Positions 1 to 9,533 are shown, counted from the stretch's first letter. The stretch: 55,073 bases of DNA from Candidatus Woesearchaeota archaeon (GCA_021736975.1 JAIPET010000008.1:1-55073); one strand, 5' to 3'. Notes: a model not told the origin generated them from the letters alone. Numbers and translations are program-made.

Positions 1-134
1 ATTATTCTTTGGAGTTTATTTGTATAAAAAGAAGTTCTTAAGGTTGTGTGATATAAGTTATTTGAAGTTAAATTTAGTTTTTCTAATTCTGTTTTAGAAG
101 GTATTAGTGCAATATATATTCTTTGTTCTTTCAT
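1..134 (-). CDS. Partial gene, possible 2H phosphoesterase (LigT/CPDase-like)
   Basis: Only the first 44 or so residues are inside the window; the gene runs off the left edge. The ATG overlaps the mre11 stop in an ATGA arrangement, so it is translated in the same operon. The visible part begins MKEQRIYIALIPS and has HTTL about 35 residues in, which fits the first H-x-T/S-x motif of 2H phosphoesterases (RNA ligase T family), where a short beta strand precedes it. That reading is inference from one motif. Rad50, the usual partner downstream of mre11, is not what is seen here. Confidence 0.45.
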   Translation of the reverse strand, partial: MKEQRIYIALIPSKTELEKLNLTSNNLYHTTLRTSFYTNKLQRI

Positions 135-1405
135 TTTTTTTCTTGATTTTTTATTGTTTGTTCTGTATTTTTTTGTATTCTTTCTTCGTAGTCTGTTTGT
201 TTTTCTCCTTCGTTTTTTTCTTCTGCTAATATTTTCATTAATTCTGTTATTATTTGTTGTTCGTTTTTGAAGTTGTGGGTTATTTGGTCTATATTTTCTT
301 TTATTATTTTTGTTTCTATTTCTTCGTTGTTTGCTCCTGTTGTTGTTATTTCTTCAAATTCTTTGCTTTGTATTTTTGTTGTGTTTTTCATTACGTAGTA
401 TGCGCCGTCTTTGTAGAGTTTATCTATTATTTCTTTTATTTTTATTTGGCTCGTTGTTCCTATGGTTAGTGTTCCTTCTATTCTTAGTAGGATTATTTTG
501 TTTTCTGGATTTATTTGTTTTAGTTCTTCTTTTATTATTTCTTCTGCTTCGTCAGGTGTTTTTTCTTTAAAGGTTATTTTTTTGTTTATTGTTTCTTTTA
601 TTTTTAGTGGTTTTCTTTCTAGTTTTCCTTCGTTATATATGTAAAATCCTCCAGTTCCGAGTTTTTCTAATTCTCCAAAGTTTGCGGGGAATGTTGGGCC
701 TGGATAAATAACATATTTGTATCCTTGTTTTGCAAGCTGTGAGAATTTTTCATATTCTGCGTTTTGAAGGCCGTCTACTGTTTTTTCGCCGGGTTCTGTT
801 ACAATATGTACGTGTCCGCCTGCGTAGTAATCAAAATTTTTGGGTAGGAATGTTATTGGGTTGCTTTCCATTTCTTTTAGTTCTTCTGGTTTTAATTCAT
901 CTATTGATGTGTGGAACATAAATATTTTGAAGCCTTCTTCTTGTTCTAGGCTTTTTGTATCTAGTTGTTCGTAGTATTGCTTTTCAAGCATTCCTCGTCT
1001 TCCGATTAGTCCTGTTATTTTTGCTCCTGTTTTTTTATCTGTTGTGAATTGTAATTGTAATTTTCCGTCTTCATCTATTTTTCCTTTTGTCACATTTATT
1101 CCCAGTCCTGCTTCTTCTATTATGTCTAGCATTGTTTTTCCAGATGGAGAGTAGTCGTGGCTTCCTGCAATGTAGTATACGGGGATATTATTATTTTTTA
1201 GTTGTTTTATTTTTTTTATCACTGTTTTTATTTGGTCTATTCCTGGTATTGCTGTGTTAAATAGATCTCCAGCGATTAATACAAAGTCTACTTTTTCTTG
1301 TATGGATAAATCTATTGATTTTATGAATGCTTCTTCTCCTAATACTTTCATTTTTGGATCTCTCCAAGATCCTATGTGTACATCTGCGATGTGTGAGAAT
1401 TTCAT
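131..1405 (-). CDS. mre11: DNA double-strand break repair nuclease Mre11
   Basis: Metal-dependent exo/endonuclease of DNA end processing, 424 aa, near the usual archaeal length. The phosphoesterase motifs are in order: D8 and H10 (ADVHIG), GDLFN at 46-50, GSHD at 81-84, H165 (FHTS) and GHVH at 197-200. The third motif is normally GNHD; here the metal-binding Asn is Ser82, a conservative change seen directly in the sequence. The C-terminal third is lysine/glutamate-rich and probably helical. It lies in a - strand operon behind a PD-(D/E)XK nuclease gene (24-base gap) and overlaps the next gene by four bases. No rad50 is visible in the window. Confidence 0.93.
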   Translation of the reverse strand: MKFSHIADVHIGSWRDPKMKVLGEEAFIKSIDLSIQEKVDFVLIAGDLFNTAIPGIDQIKTVIKKIKQLKNNNIPVYYIAGSHDYSPSGKTMLDIIEEAGLGINVTKGKIDEDGKLQLQFTTDKKTGAKITGLIGRRGMLEKQYYEQLDTKSLEQEEGFKIFMFHTSIDELKPEELKEMESNPITFLPKNFDYYAGGHVHIVTEPGEKTVDGLQNAEYEKFSQLAKQGYKYVIYPGPTFPANFGELEKLGTGGFYIYNEGKLERKPLKIKETINKKITFKEKTPDEAEEIIKEELKQINPENKIILLRIEGTLTIGTTSQIKIKEIIDKLYKDGAYYVMKNTTKIQSKEFEEITTTGANNEEIETKIIKENIDQITHNFKNEQQIITELMKILAEEKNEGEKQTDYEERIQKNTEQTIKNQEKK

Positions 1406-1429
1406 ATTGTGTGGATTATTGTGTTGTTT

Positions 1430-2116
1430 TTATATTTTCGCATATATTTCAAGAGCTTTGCTTATTATTTTTATTCCAGTGTTGTTATCGTAGTTGCTTA
1501 GTACTTTTGTTCCTAGAAGCGCGATGTCTTTTTGTATGTTTTTTTTGGTTCCTATTCTTTTTCCTTTATTTTTTGCGTAGTCTTCTAAATAGTATATTAT
1601 TTCCATCGCGGCTCTTATGCTATTTTTATCTTTTAGATTTAAACCTTTTTTTATCTTGTGTATTCTTTCTTCTTTTTTTAGAAGTTCGTCCATCCAAGGG
1701 ATTTGTCTTTCGTCTTTTAGTTGTCTTGGACTCATTTCTTTGAATAAAAATCCTTTTTGTGGTTTTATTTTGTATTCTATTAGTTTTAGTTTGTTTTGTT
1801 GATATGGTTTTTTTAGTTGTTCGTATATTTGTTTTTTTACTTTTGGCGCTAGGAAATATACTTGGTCTGCATAGTTTAGATATTTTGTTAGTTGCCCAAT
1901 GGCGTAGCTCGTACTGTAATTTTGCGCTTTTAATTCTATCGCGATTGTTTTTGTATTGAACCAATTTTTTTCTTCACATAAAATATCTATTCTTCCTCCA
2001 GGTATGTTGTGTTCTTCTTCTATGAAATTTAATTTTTTATTTAATTTTTTTAGTGTTTTTCCGTTATTTGCAATTAGGTATGATTGAACTACTTGTTCTA
2101 TTGGTATTCTTGACAT
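1430..2116 (-). CDS. PD-(D/E)XK superfamily nuclease (NucS/RecB-like fold)
   Basis: 228 aa. A compact nuclease core is visible: GGRIDIL with D44, then IAIELK with E61 and K63, then Q75-x3-Y79, which together make the D-x(n)-E-x-K and QxxxY pattern of RecB-like/NucS-like nucleases. The C-terminal 100 residues are basic and helical. It lies directly upstream of mre11 in the same direction, so a DNA-repair role is likely by context. The exact family and substrate cannot be read from the sequence; a mismatch nuclease like NucS or a restriction-type nuclease are both possible. Start is the only ATG before the conserved core. Confidence 0.75.
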   Translation of the reverse strand: MSRIPIEQVVQSYLIANNGKTLKKLNKKLNFIEEEHNIPGGRIDILCEEKNWFNTKTIAIELKAQNYSTSYAIGQLTKYLNYADQVYFLAPKVKKQIYEQLKKPYQQNKLKLIEYKIKPQKGFLFKEMSPRQLKDERQIPWMDELLKKEERIHKIKKGLNLKDKNSIRAAMEIIYYLEDYAKNKGKRIGTKKNIQKDIALLGTKVLSNYDNNTGIKIISKALEIYAKI

Positions 2117-2213
2117 GTTTTGTTGTTTTGTTGTTCTTATTTTTAATTTGTCAGAGAATTTTCGGAAAGTTTTTGTTTAATTAAAGAATTATTTCGATTT
2201 TTATATTCTTGTT

Positions 2214-3455
2214 TTATATAAAGTATAGTGGATTTAATTTTTTTTCTATATTTTCGGCAACTTTATCAAGGTTATATCTTAAAAGTTTTTCTTTTTTATC
2301 TGTGTCTCTTTGTCTTATATAGTATATGTGGTGTCCTGCAACTCCCGTATAGAATTCAAATAGTTTTTTTGTCAAAAATATTGATTCTGTTTTTTCTCCT
2401 GATGTTGTTGATATTATTTTTAAATAGTTTACAAGTGCTTTTTTTTCATCTGAATTTAAAACATTTTTATAGTTATTTAGTTGGGCGCCTATTTCTTTTT
2501 CTTTATAATATATTTCTGTATATTTTTTTAGTGCTTTTTTTGCTATTCTTTCAGCATTTATTTCTGCTTGCGTTATTATTTTATGTATTAATGTTTGTTT
2601 TTGTTCATTAGTTAGGTTTTTTTTATTGTATGGATCTATTAATTCTGGAAAGTAGTCAAAATCAATTATTCCATTTTTTCCTTTTTTTAATGCTTTATTT
2701 ATTTCTTTTAGAAAGTTTTTTTTAGGTATTGATTCTAAATATCCTATGTGGTCGTAAAAGTCATCATCTCTTAGTCCGAGAAGTATTTCTACTTGTTTTT
2801 CTAGTTCTCTTTTTGATTTTTTAACTCTTGAGGTTATTATATATATTGAATCTTTGAAAAATTCGTTCATTTCATTTATTCCGAAAGGATCTTTCCATGA
2901 ATTTTTTGATTTGATTTTTCTTTTTCTTTCAAATGTTATTATGTTTTTTGATTCTAAAAGTTCTATTTCGCTTTCATTAGAATTAAAAATGTATTTTTCG
3001 TTATTTAAGAATGTCGGGATGTATGTTTCAGGATATTTTATTACTTTTGATTCTAGTGTTTTTGCTTTTTGGTATGTTTGATCTAAATTTGGTATTATTT
3101 TGTTTTTAATTTCTCCTGTTATTGATGATTTGGCTATTATTTGGGTGCTATATTTTATTTCTAGTCCTTTTGTATTTTGTTTTATTTCTTCTATTCTTTC
3201 TTTTAAACTTTTTATTAGTATGTTTTCTCTATCTTCTTTTGCACTTGCATACCAGGTGCCTATGATTTCTGGAGTTAATTCTGTTGGTAGTTCTTCAAAT
3301 TTTTGATCTATGGTTTCATTTATTGCTTCTTGTCTTGTTTCTATTGGTTTATCTTGGTGTTTTTTTATGCTTTCTTGAATTATTTTTTTGTATGTAGTAA
3401 ATGCCTCTTCTATTTGAGGGTATTTAGATGATTTTATTCTTGTTTGCTGGGTCAT
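2214..3455 (-). CDS. Hypothetical protein, largely helical
   Basis: 413 aa, no recognised domain. It is rich in Lys, Glu and Ile, with long charged helical stretches (about 190-260 and 285-320) and no signal peptide or membrane segment, so it is probably cytoplasmic. A tract near the C-terminus, GVAGHHIYYIRQRDTD, is the only motif-like segment. Separated by 97 bases from the nuclease-mre11 operon downstream, it could be its first gene or a separate unit. The codon use matches neighbouring - strand genes. Function unknown. Confidence 0.7.
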   Translation of the reverse strand: MTQQTRIKSSKYPQIEEAFTTYKKIIQESIKKHQDKPIETRQEAINETIDQKFEELPTELTPEIIGTWYASAKEDRENILIKSLKERIEEIKQNTKGLEIKYSTQIIAKSSITGEIKNKIIPNLDQTYQKAKTLESKVIKYPETYIPTFLNNEKYIFNSNESEIELLESKNIITFERKRKIKSKNSWKDPFGINEMNEFFKDSIYIITSRVKKSKRELEKQVEILLGLRDDDFYDHIGYLESIPKKNFLKEINKALKKGKNGIIDFDYFPELIDPYNKKNLTNEQKQTLIHKIITQAEINAERIAKKALKKYTEIYYKEKEIGAQLNNYKNVLNSDEKKALVNYLKIISTTSGEKTESIFLTKKLFEFYTGVAGHHIYYIRQRDTDKKEKLLRYNLDKVAENIEKKLNPLYFI

Positions 3456-3529
3456 TAGTTTTGTGGTTTAATTAGTTATTTATATTAATTGTTATTTAGT
3501 TGTCACTTAAACATAGTAAAATACCAAAA

Positions 3530-3540
3530 ACTTTATAAAC
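3530..3540 (+). promoter_or_regulatory. TATA box of the 3562 gene
   Basis: CTTTATAAAC lies about 27 bases before the second in-frame ATG (3562), the spacing expected for a leaderless archaeal transcript. This argues for 3562 rather than the ATG at 3553. Confidence 0.5.
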
Positions 3541-3561
3541 AAATAATTCTTTATGTATTTT

Positions 3562-4833
3562 ATGGGTAAATTTTTTAAGTTGGATATTGAATCTATTTTA
3601 AGTTCTGATTTAGAATCTTCTTTAACAGAAACTACAAAAATTTTTTTTCCTACATTAAAATATGTTGTAGAAACAGGCGGTGAATCTCAAATAGAAAATT
3701 TTATTGAAACCGCTAATTCTTATGTTGATGATATCTCGGAAGTTAAAAGTGAAGATTTTATTATTCATACAAAAAAACAAGATTTAATTTATGTATTTTC
3801 TTCTAGAGGAAGTTTACCTTTTAATAAAGGAATACATAGTGCAATCACTAATCATTTTGATTCTAATTTGACGTATAAATTTATACCTCATATTTTTTCT
3901 ACAGAAAATTTATTGGATATTTTAGATGCGGGAGGTAAACTTAACAGAAAATCTTTGGGTGAAAATATATTTGAAATATTTTATGAAGATATAGCAAAAA
4001 AATTATCTGATAAATTAACTCATTTTATTCCAAAAAGTGGTCGTGCTAGAATTACTGATTGGGATGAAGTTATTACAGGGAATAATTTATCTCATCGTAT
4101 TAAAATTTATAATAAATTAAATTTTGATGAAAATGTTCCTTTTCATATAATTTCAGTTTTAAATAAATCTGGAAAGACTTTATTACAAAGAAAAAAAAAA
4201 GAGATAGGTAGAAATTTAAAAGAATCTAAAAATAATTTGTTTCATAGATATGTTAATTTCGATGGAGAAATTAGTTGGTCTGATAATGATGTTTTTTTTG
4301 ATGCTGTTGGCATGGAATATCCTGGTGCAATGGCTCCAGATAGTAATTTTGTCCAATCTTCTATTAAGAAAGAGTTAAGACCTGATTTCTATTTTAATTA
4401 TTTAAATACATATAATCGTATAATTTCTGGAATGATTGGTTTTGAAGGAAAAAGTTTAAAATATAAATTATTAAGGAAATCTAAATACGATTTGAAGGCT
4501 GATGAAGTTATGGTTTATACTGCTTCTTTACATGCATTAAATTTAACTGTTAATAAATTTAATATTTCAGATAATTTAAATATTGATACTATGAAGATTG
4601 ATTATGAAACAGAAAAAATATTTTGGAATAAAGGAAAAAAAACAGTTCCTGTTCTAAATAGATTTTATTATGATGGTAATAAAAAGGTTGAATTTTTGAA
4701 TCCTTTTGTTTTAATTTATGATAATAAAAAAAAAGAATCTTCTGAATTAAATCAAATCTTTGAAGAATACTTATCTAATATAAAAGAAAAGTACGATGAA
4801 TTTTTGATTTCAACCAATACGGTGTATGAGTGA
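3562..4833 (+). CDS. Hypothetical protein
   Basis: 423 aa from the ATG at 3562 (MGKFFKLD); an ATG nine bases upstream is in frame but sits too close to the TATA box. No signal peptide, membrane segment or catalytic motif is recognised. The protein is mixed alpha/beta by composition with aromatic-rich segments (DVFFDAVGMEYPG near 250, FYFNYLNTYNR near 282). It stands alone between two - strand genes and converges with the KaiC-like ATPase gene, ending nine bases from its stop. Function unknown. Confidence 0.72.
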   Translation: MGKFFKLDIESILSSDLESSLTETTKIFFPTLKYVVETGGESQIENFIETANSYVDDISEVKSEDFIIHTKKQDLIYVFSSRGSLPFNKGIHSAITNHFDSNLTYKFIPHIFSTENLLDILDAGGKLNRKSLGENIFEIFYEDIAKKLSDKLTHFIPKSGRARITDWDEVITGNNLSHRIKIYNKLNFDENVPFHIISVLNKSGKTLLQRKKKEIGRNLKESKNNLFHRYVNFDGEISWSDNDVFFDAVGMEYPGAMAPDSNFVQSSIKKELRPDFYFNYLNTYNRIISGMIGFEGKSLKYKLLRKSKYDLKADEVMVYTASLHALNLTVNKFNISDNLNIDTMKIDYETEKIFWNKGKKTVPVLNRFYYDGNKKVEFLNPFVLIYDNKKKESSELNQIFEEYLSNIKEKYDEFLISTNTVYE

Positions 4834-4841
4834 TTTCTTAT

Positions 4842-5654
4842 TTACAATAATGGATTTTGTCCGCCGTAAAGTGCATAAAATGCTCCATTTTTAAATTCTA
4901 AACTAAAGACATCGTTATTGCATTTGGTTGCTCTCATTTTATCAACTTTTATTTCTCTTACTATGTTTCTTCTAAATGGTGTTAGTCTTAAGTCTATTAT
5001 AGCATCTGATAAGAAGCCTTCATTATCAAACATTGAGTTGTTTCCATTACCCATTTCTTCTGATATCATATATCCTGTTATGCTTTGTGTTTTTAAAAAT
5101 TCAAAGAAATTGAATAATTCCATTCGTGGATTGTTAAATGTGCTTAATGTGTATAGTGCTTGTAGCGAGTCAAATGTGAATAGTTCTATATTTGCTTCTT
5201 TTTTGGTTCTTAATACTATGTTTTTCACTACGTTTAGCCAGCTTCTATTTTCACTTGTTTTTACGTCTTTTACTTGGCCTCTTATTGCGCCTATGTCAAC
5301 TAGTATGAAATTTCCGCCTATTTTTGAAACTTTTTTTAGTCCTGCTGAGAATTTTGATAGATCATTTATGTTTATCATATTTATTTTTGATAAATCAAAC
5401 CCCATATTTACCATGTTTTGAACTATGGATTCAAAACTTTGTTCTAATGATAGATATAGCGAATTTTTTTTATTTAGAATTGCTTCGTTATATAATATGC
5501 TAAAGCATAATGATGATTTCATAGTTCCTGCGCTGCCATGAACTAATGTTACGTGGCCTTTAGGTATGCCTCCTTGAATGTTCTCATCTAGTCCTTTTAC
5601 ATATGTTTTTATTCTCTCTATTTTAGAAGGATCAGTAATTAAATCATTTGACAT
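4842..5654 (-). CDS. KaiC/Rad55-like RecA-superfamily ATPase, single domain
   Basis: 270 aa. Opening GLDENIQGGIPKG is the typical GLD-x(4)-GGIP-x-G entry of KaiC/GvpD/RAD55-like ATPases. Walker A is GSAGTMKSS (40-48), LSLEQS holds the probable catalytic Glu71, and Walker B is LFTFDSL with Asp162. Walker A has Ser in place of the usual Thr after Lys-Ser, still compatible with ATP binding. One RecA domain only, with no HTH or second domain, so it resembles the archaeal signalling ATPases rather than cyanobacterial KaiC. A strong SD (GAGGTGGAG, 5660-5668) precedes the ATG. It follows the beta-propeller gene in the same direction. Confidence 0.85.
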   Translation of the reverse strand: MSNDLITDPSKIERIKTYVKGLDENIQGGIPKGHVTLVHGSAGTMKSSLCFSILYNEAILNKKNSLYLSLEQSFESIVQNMVNMGFDLSKINMININDLSKFSAGLKKVSKIGGNFILVDIGAIRGQVKDVKTSENRSWLNVVKNIVLRTKKEANIELFTFDSLQALYTLSTFNNPRMELFNFFEFLKTQSITGYMISEEMGNGNNSMFDNEGFLSDAIIDLRLTPFRRNIVREIKVDKMRATKCNNDVFSLEFKNGAFYALYGGQNPLL

Positions 5655-5736
5655 TATTCTCCACCTCTTAGATATATGTTTTATATTTGTTATTTATAAG
5701 TTTTTTGAATTTTATGTGTATTTTGAATTTTATTTT

Positions 5737-6960
5737 TTATTGTGGGGTATATCTTAATAATAGTATGTTTCCATTTTTTGTTGTTGCTATTATTTGTTTT
5801 CTTGTTCCTGTTATTCCGGTTATTATATCTTTGGTTTCTATTTGGTATAGATTTTGTCCTTCTGTTTTTCCAGGATCTCTGTTTGGTAAATCTGAAAAAT
5901 TGGATTCTTGCATTACTATTCCTGATATTCCTGGTACAAAATCAAAGTTGAATTCTCCGCTTCCTGATAGTACGTATATGTTTGTGTCGTATGATCCTGC
6001 GATTATTTCTTTTTTTCCGTCTAAATTTATATCTGTTGTTACTGCGGAAGGTACTACCCAAAAATTTGTTTCATATGCCCATTTTTTTATTCCATTTTCA
6101 GTTAATACGTGGATTTTATTGTCGCATGAGCCAATTATGATTTCTATAATTCCATCTTCGTCTAAATCTGAAATTATTGGTTCTGAATATATGGATCCTT
6201 CTGTTTTATATTTCCATAGTTGGTCGCCATCAAGGCTTATTGCGTGAAGGTTATTGTCTGTTGAACTTAATAAGATTATTTTTTCGCTGAGTTTTTTTAG
6301 AATTATTGGTTGGCTCGTTATTTTTCCTTTAGTTTTGTATGTCCATATTTCTTGTCCTTGTGTGTTAAAGCATTTTAGTTCCCCTTCGTCGTTTCCTATG
6401 AATATTTTTTCATTATCGTAGGTTGGTGTGCTTTCTGTTGGGTGTCCTATGAATATTTTTTGATCTATTTGGCCATTTGGAGTTATTATGTATATGTATT
6501 TGTCTTTGCTTCCAATCATTATTTTGCCATTTGCAAAACATGGTGAACTTCTTATAGAGCTATTTGTGTTTAGGGTCCATAGTATTTTTCCTTCAGAGTT
6601 TAGGGCGTATATTTTTCCATATTCGGTTCCGAATATGATTTCTTTTTTTCCGTCGCCATTTATGTCTTCTATTAGTGGTTGTGATGTTATTCCAAATCCT
6701 GTTTGTTGATCAATAAACATGCTTTCTTCTTCGGATATTATTTCTTTTGTATTGTGTTCCCAGAGTTTTTCTCCTTCTAGGTTGTAAACATATATGTTTC
6801 CTTCTGTTGTTGTTATTATTGTTTCTAGTTCTCCATCTAGGTTTATGTCTGTTATTTTTGGTTTTGCTAGTATGTGTTTTCCTGTTTCTATTTTTTTGTA
6901 TATTTTAAAGAATCCTTTGTTTTTTTCAAATAATTTATCTATAAATGATGTTATTCTCAA
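5737..6960 (-). CDS. PQQ-like/FG-GAP beta-propeller repeat protein
   Basis: 407 aa made of about nine blade repeats of the type 'D-x-(D/N)-x-DG-x-x-E-I-I-x-G-(S/T)-x-D-x-x-I-Y-x-L-x-x-x-G-x-x-x-W'. Calcium-binding-like DINLDGELE, DINGDGKKE, DLDEDGIIE and DINLDGKKE loops mark the VCBS/FG-GAP type. There is no signal peptide or anchor at the N-terminus, so it may be cytoplasmic or exported by another route. The start is TTG at 6960 with GAGGT at 6966-6970, five bases away; no ATG fits. The KaiC-like ATPase gene follows after 82 bases. Ligand unknown. Confidence 0.85.
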   Translation of the reverse strand: MRITSFIDKLFEKNKGFFKIYKKIETGKHILAKPKITDINLDGELETIITTTEGNIYVYNLEGEKLWEHNTKEIISEEESMFIDQQTGFGITSQPLIEDINGDGKKEIIFGTEYGKIYALNSEGKILWTLNTNSSIRSSPCFANGKIMIGSKDKYIYIITPNGQIDQKIFIGHPTESTPTYDNEKIFIGNDEGELKCFNTQGQEIWTYKTKGKITSQPIILKKLSEKIILLSSTDNNLHAISLDGDQLWKYKTEGSIYSEPIISDLDEDGIIEIIIGSCDNKIHVLTENGIKKWAYETNFWVVPSAVTTDINLDGKKEIIAGSYDTNIYVLSGSGEFNFDFVPGISGIVMQESNFSDLPNRDPGKTEGQNLYQIETKDIITGITGTRKQIIATTKNGNILLLRYTPQ

Positions 6961-7073
6961 TTTTGACCTCTTTCCCTATATTTCTTTATCTTTTTGCCAC
7001 TTTATATACTTTTTTGTATTTTCACTTTTGTTTGGTACGAAAAATTTAAAAAACAAAATTTGAATGTTATTGT

Positions 7074-8519
7074 ATGTCTAATGATATTGTCAAGAAAGTA
7101 GAAGAGGGTCTAAGAAGTAATCTTTCTTTAAATTCAATTAAAAATGGTTTATTAAAAGAGGGTTATTCTGAGGATGATATTGATGGTGTTGTTAAAAATT
7201 TATCTACTGAATTAGGTTCTTTAACGAATTTTAATACTAATGTGGCTTTATTTAAGAAAAAATTTTTTTTAGATAAGGTTGGGTTTGGTTTGGCGTCTAA
7301 TCAATTTATTAATATTTTATTTTCTTTTACGGGTGCTGGTATTTTTCTTTTAGGTTTAGTTAATGTTTTAAGATCTTTTTTTAATACTTTATTTTCTTCT
7401 TTTTTCAGAGAATATTTTGAAAAATTTTCTGTTAAAAAATCATTAATTAATTTTGCAGGTTTGGTTTTTGGGTTTAGTTTTTTGTTTATTGCTTTGGCTG
7501 TTTCTATTAATTCTAAGATTTTATTTGCAGTAAGTCTTATTATTGGTGCTATTGGCGTTGTTATTTATGGGGATTTATTTAATACTTATAAACATAAGTC
7601 TGCGGGTAATAATAAATCTGTTTTAATTTCTCCAGGTCTTGCGTGGCTTGGTTTGTTTGTTACTTTTATAGGTATGGTTGTATCTGGATTCTTGATGGAT
7701 GTGCTTCCAAGGGATGGAACTTTATTTTCTTTTTCTGTTTTTGGACATCTTATGGATTTTAGATTACATGGTTTTTTATTAGCTTTCGAGGCGACTACTA
7801 TTGTTTTTATTTTATCTTCTTATCTTTTGTCTAAAATTAAATTTCCTAAATTTGAACAAAAATATTCTTTTGATGAGTTTAAAATATTTCTTTCAGAATC
7901 TATTGTTAAAAAGGGTAAAATTTTTTTTAAGAATAAATATTTGGTTGTTTTAAGTTTAGCGGCGCTGTTTTTTGGTGTTTTTCAAACAATTTTTTATTCT
8001 ACTGTTGGTGTTTATATTTTTAATAATTATGGCGATTTTTGGTTTGGTGGATTTACAAATATTGCTATTATTTTTGGTGTTCCTGTAGTTATTTCTATAT
8101 TTGGTCCTTTGTCTGCTTCTAAGTTGAATAAGTATTTTGGTTTGTCTCCTTTACTAGTTTTTGCGTCTTTACTTTCTGCGTTATTTCCTTTTGCGATTAT
8201 TTATAATGGTTTTTTACCAGCTATTTTTGTTGCGGCAATTTTGGGTGTTTTTGGAGCGTCTATTGTTGGTTATGCTCAGTCTATGATTGCGTCAAAGCTT
8301 CTTAATGATTATGAACGAAGAATTTTTTATTCTTATTCTAGTTTGATTATGGTTGTTCCATATTTATTATTGTCTTTGTTAATTTTGGTTCTTTTCGGTT
8401 TTAGTGAGGATTATTTTTTATTATTTAAGGTGGTGATGTTTGGTATTGTTTTTATTTGTATGCCTTTATTTTTATTATTGGTATTTTGGTCAAGAAATCG
8501 TAAAATTTCTGATGCTTAA
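7074..8519 (+). CDS. Polytopic membrane protein, MFS-like permease
   Basis: 481 aa. The first 60 residues are soluble and helical (a UBA-like LKEGYSEDDIDGVVKNL segment), followed by about 12 hydrophobic helices split 6+6 by a charged loop near residues 262-290. Helix layout and length fit the major facilitator superfamily, but no substrate signature is seen. The start ATG at 7074 lies about 25-30 bases after AAAATTTAAA, so it is probably leaderless. Strongly T-rich codon use as in other + strand genes. Similar cytosolic N-terminal segments are an oddity for MFS. Confidence 0.7.
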   Translation: MSNDIVKKVEEGLRSNLSLNSIKNGLLKEGYSEDDIDGVVKNLSTELGSLTNFNTNVALFKKKFFLDKVGFGLASNQFINILFSFTGAGIFLLGLVNVLRSFFNTLFSSFFREYFEKFSVKKSLINFAGLVFGFSFLFIALAVSINSKILFAVSLIIGAIGVVIYGDLFNTYKHKSAGNNKSVLISPGLAWLGLFVTFIGMVVSGFLMDVLPRDGTLFSFSVFGHLMDFRLHGFLLAFEATTIVFILSSYLLSKIKFPKFEQKYSFDEFKIFLSESIVKKGKIFFKNKYLVVLSLAALFFGVFQTIFYSTVGVYIFNNYGDFWFGGFTNIAIIFGVPVVISIFGPLSASKLNKYFGLSPLLVFASLLSALFPFAIIYNGFLPAIFVAAILGVFGASIVGYAQSMIASKLLNDYERRIFYSYSSLIMVVPYLLLSLLILVLFGFSEDYFLLFKVVMFGIVFICMPLFLLLVFWSRNRKISDA

Positions 8520-8574
8520 TGGCTAAAATTAACTTTTATATTTTATTATATTTTATTTTGAAGAAACTTGAAAT

Positions 8575-8584
8575 ACTTATATAT
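8575..8584 (+). promoter_or_regulatory. Putative TATA box for the 8.6-kb RNA element
   Basis: GAAATACTTATATATTTT precedes the structured element by about 25 bases and is distinct from the TATA box (AATTTAAATA, about 8776) that serves the gene at 8807, so the element could be its own transcription unit. Confidence 0.4.
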
Positions 8585-8607
8585 TTTGGAGTTCATATTT
8601 GTTATGT

Positions 8608-8745
8608 TTAACGGTTAATATGAAACCTTCAGTATTGCCTTGAAATAAATTTGAAATATTTTCATTTTACATGGCAAAATAGGTGTAAATGTTGGTTTTT
8701 TGTTTTTGATTGAGATAAAAATAGTGTTTTGCAATACAAAAAAGA
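8608..8745 (+). ncRNA. Structured RNA element, family 1, copy A
   Basis: Closely similar to 52998-53130 along its whole length and more distantly to 47333-47446. A closing stem pairs GTATTGC (8632-8638) with GCAATAC (8731-8737). Inside are an arm AATATTTTCA/TGTAAATGTT (8655-8664/8684-8693; one mismatch, one G-U) with a smaller ATTTT/AAAAT stem, and a second arm at 8703-8721. No ORF with a start runs through it. It fits a self-standing small RNA or a leader; the gene at 8807 has its own promoter, so a small RNA is preferred. The family is not recognised. Confidence 0.55.
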
Positions 8746-8806
8746 ATTGGTTGTTTTAGTTGTGTTTAACCAAAAATTTAAATACTGTTTATTTTAATAT
8801 TATTAT

Positions 8807-9403
8807 ATGCCTGATTTAAAGTTTGATCCTGAAGATAAATTACATAATCTTTTGATTGCTGAATTTGAAATTGAGCATGAAGATACTTTTCATCTTAAGA
8901 ATCTTTATAAGTTGATTCATGAGTGGTTTCATATGAATAAATTTGTTTCTGTTGATAATGGTGATGATAAGATTGAGTCTTTATATTTTCATAAGGTTCT
9001 TGGTAATGGTAATGTTGAGCATCATATGTGGTGGAGAGCGCATAATATTCCTCAAGGAAATAAGTATTATAAGTATTTTTTAAAATTGGATTTTCAGACT
9101 TTGAATATGGGTAAAGATAAGGTTAAAAAAGATGGGCGTGATTATAGTACTAATAAGGGTGATTTGATTTTAAGGTGCAAAGCGTGGGTAATTCTTGATT
9201 ATAAACATGAGTGGAGAAATCATCCTATTTTGAAGTATTTTGATAAGTGGTATATTAAGAGAATTTATAAGAGTCAAGTTGATTTTTTAAAGGGTGATTT
9301 ATGGGTTAAAACTTATAAATTACAAGATGTTATTAAGCAGTATATGAAGTTGAAAACTCCGACTAAAATGCCTAAGCCGTTTCATGATGAGCTCGGGATT
9401 TAA
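8807..9403 (+). CDS. Conserved-looking hypothetical protein, aromatic and His rich
   Basis: 198 aa, soluble, rich in His, Trp, Tyr and Lys (HHMWWRAHNIPQGNKYYKY at about 77-95). No catalytic motif that I can name. AATTTAAATACTG about 25 bases before the ATG points to a leaderless transcript. It stands alone between a structured RNA element and the sugar kinase operon. Proteins of this composition are common among DPANN orphans; a membrane-associated or nucleic-acid role is possible but unsupported. Confidence 0.72.
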   Translation: MPDLKFDPEDKLHNLLIAEFEIEHEDTFHLKNLYKLIHEWFHMNKFVSVDNGDDKIESLYFHKVLGNGNVEHHMWWRAHNIPQGNKYYKYFLKLDFQTLNMGKDKVKKDGRDYSTNKGDLILRCKAWVILDYKHEWRNHPILKYFDKWYIKRIYKSQVDFLKGDLWVKTYKLQDVIKQYMKLKTPTKMPKPFHDELGI

Positions 9404-9533
9404 GTTTTTTTTATTTAGTTTTTTATTTAAGTTCATGATTTTTTTTATGATTTTTTTTTATTTATATTTTTATGAATTCTAATAATAAACTTTATAAATA
9501 CTGTTTGTTGTTTATTTATTAAGAGGTGAGGGG

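Noticed and set aside
8632-8740. Family 1 as H/ACA guide RNA because ACA follows the closing stem
   Set aside because: The internal loops are too large and no K-turn is visible; kept only as a weak possibility.
8605-8769. GTTTAAC words around element A as integron attC-like cores
   Set aside because: The inner fold is a multi-arm junction rather than one long imperfect hairpin, and no GTTRRRY partner or integrase is seen.
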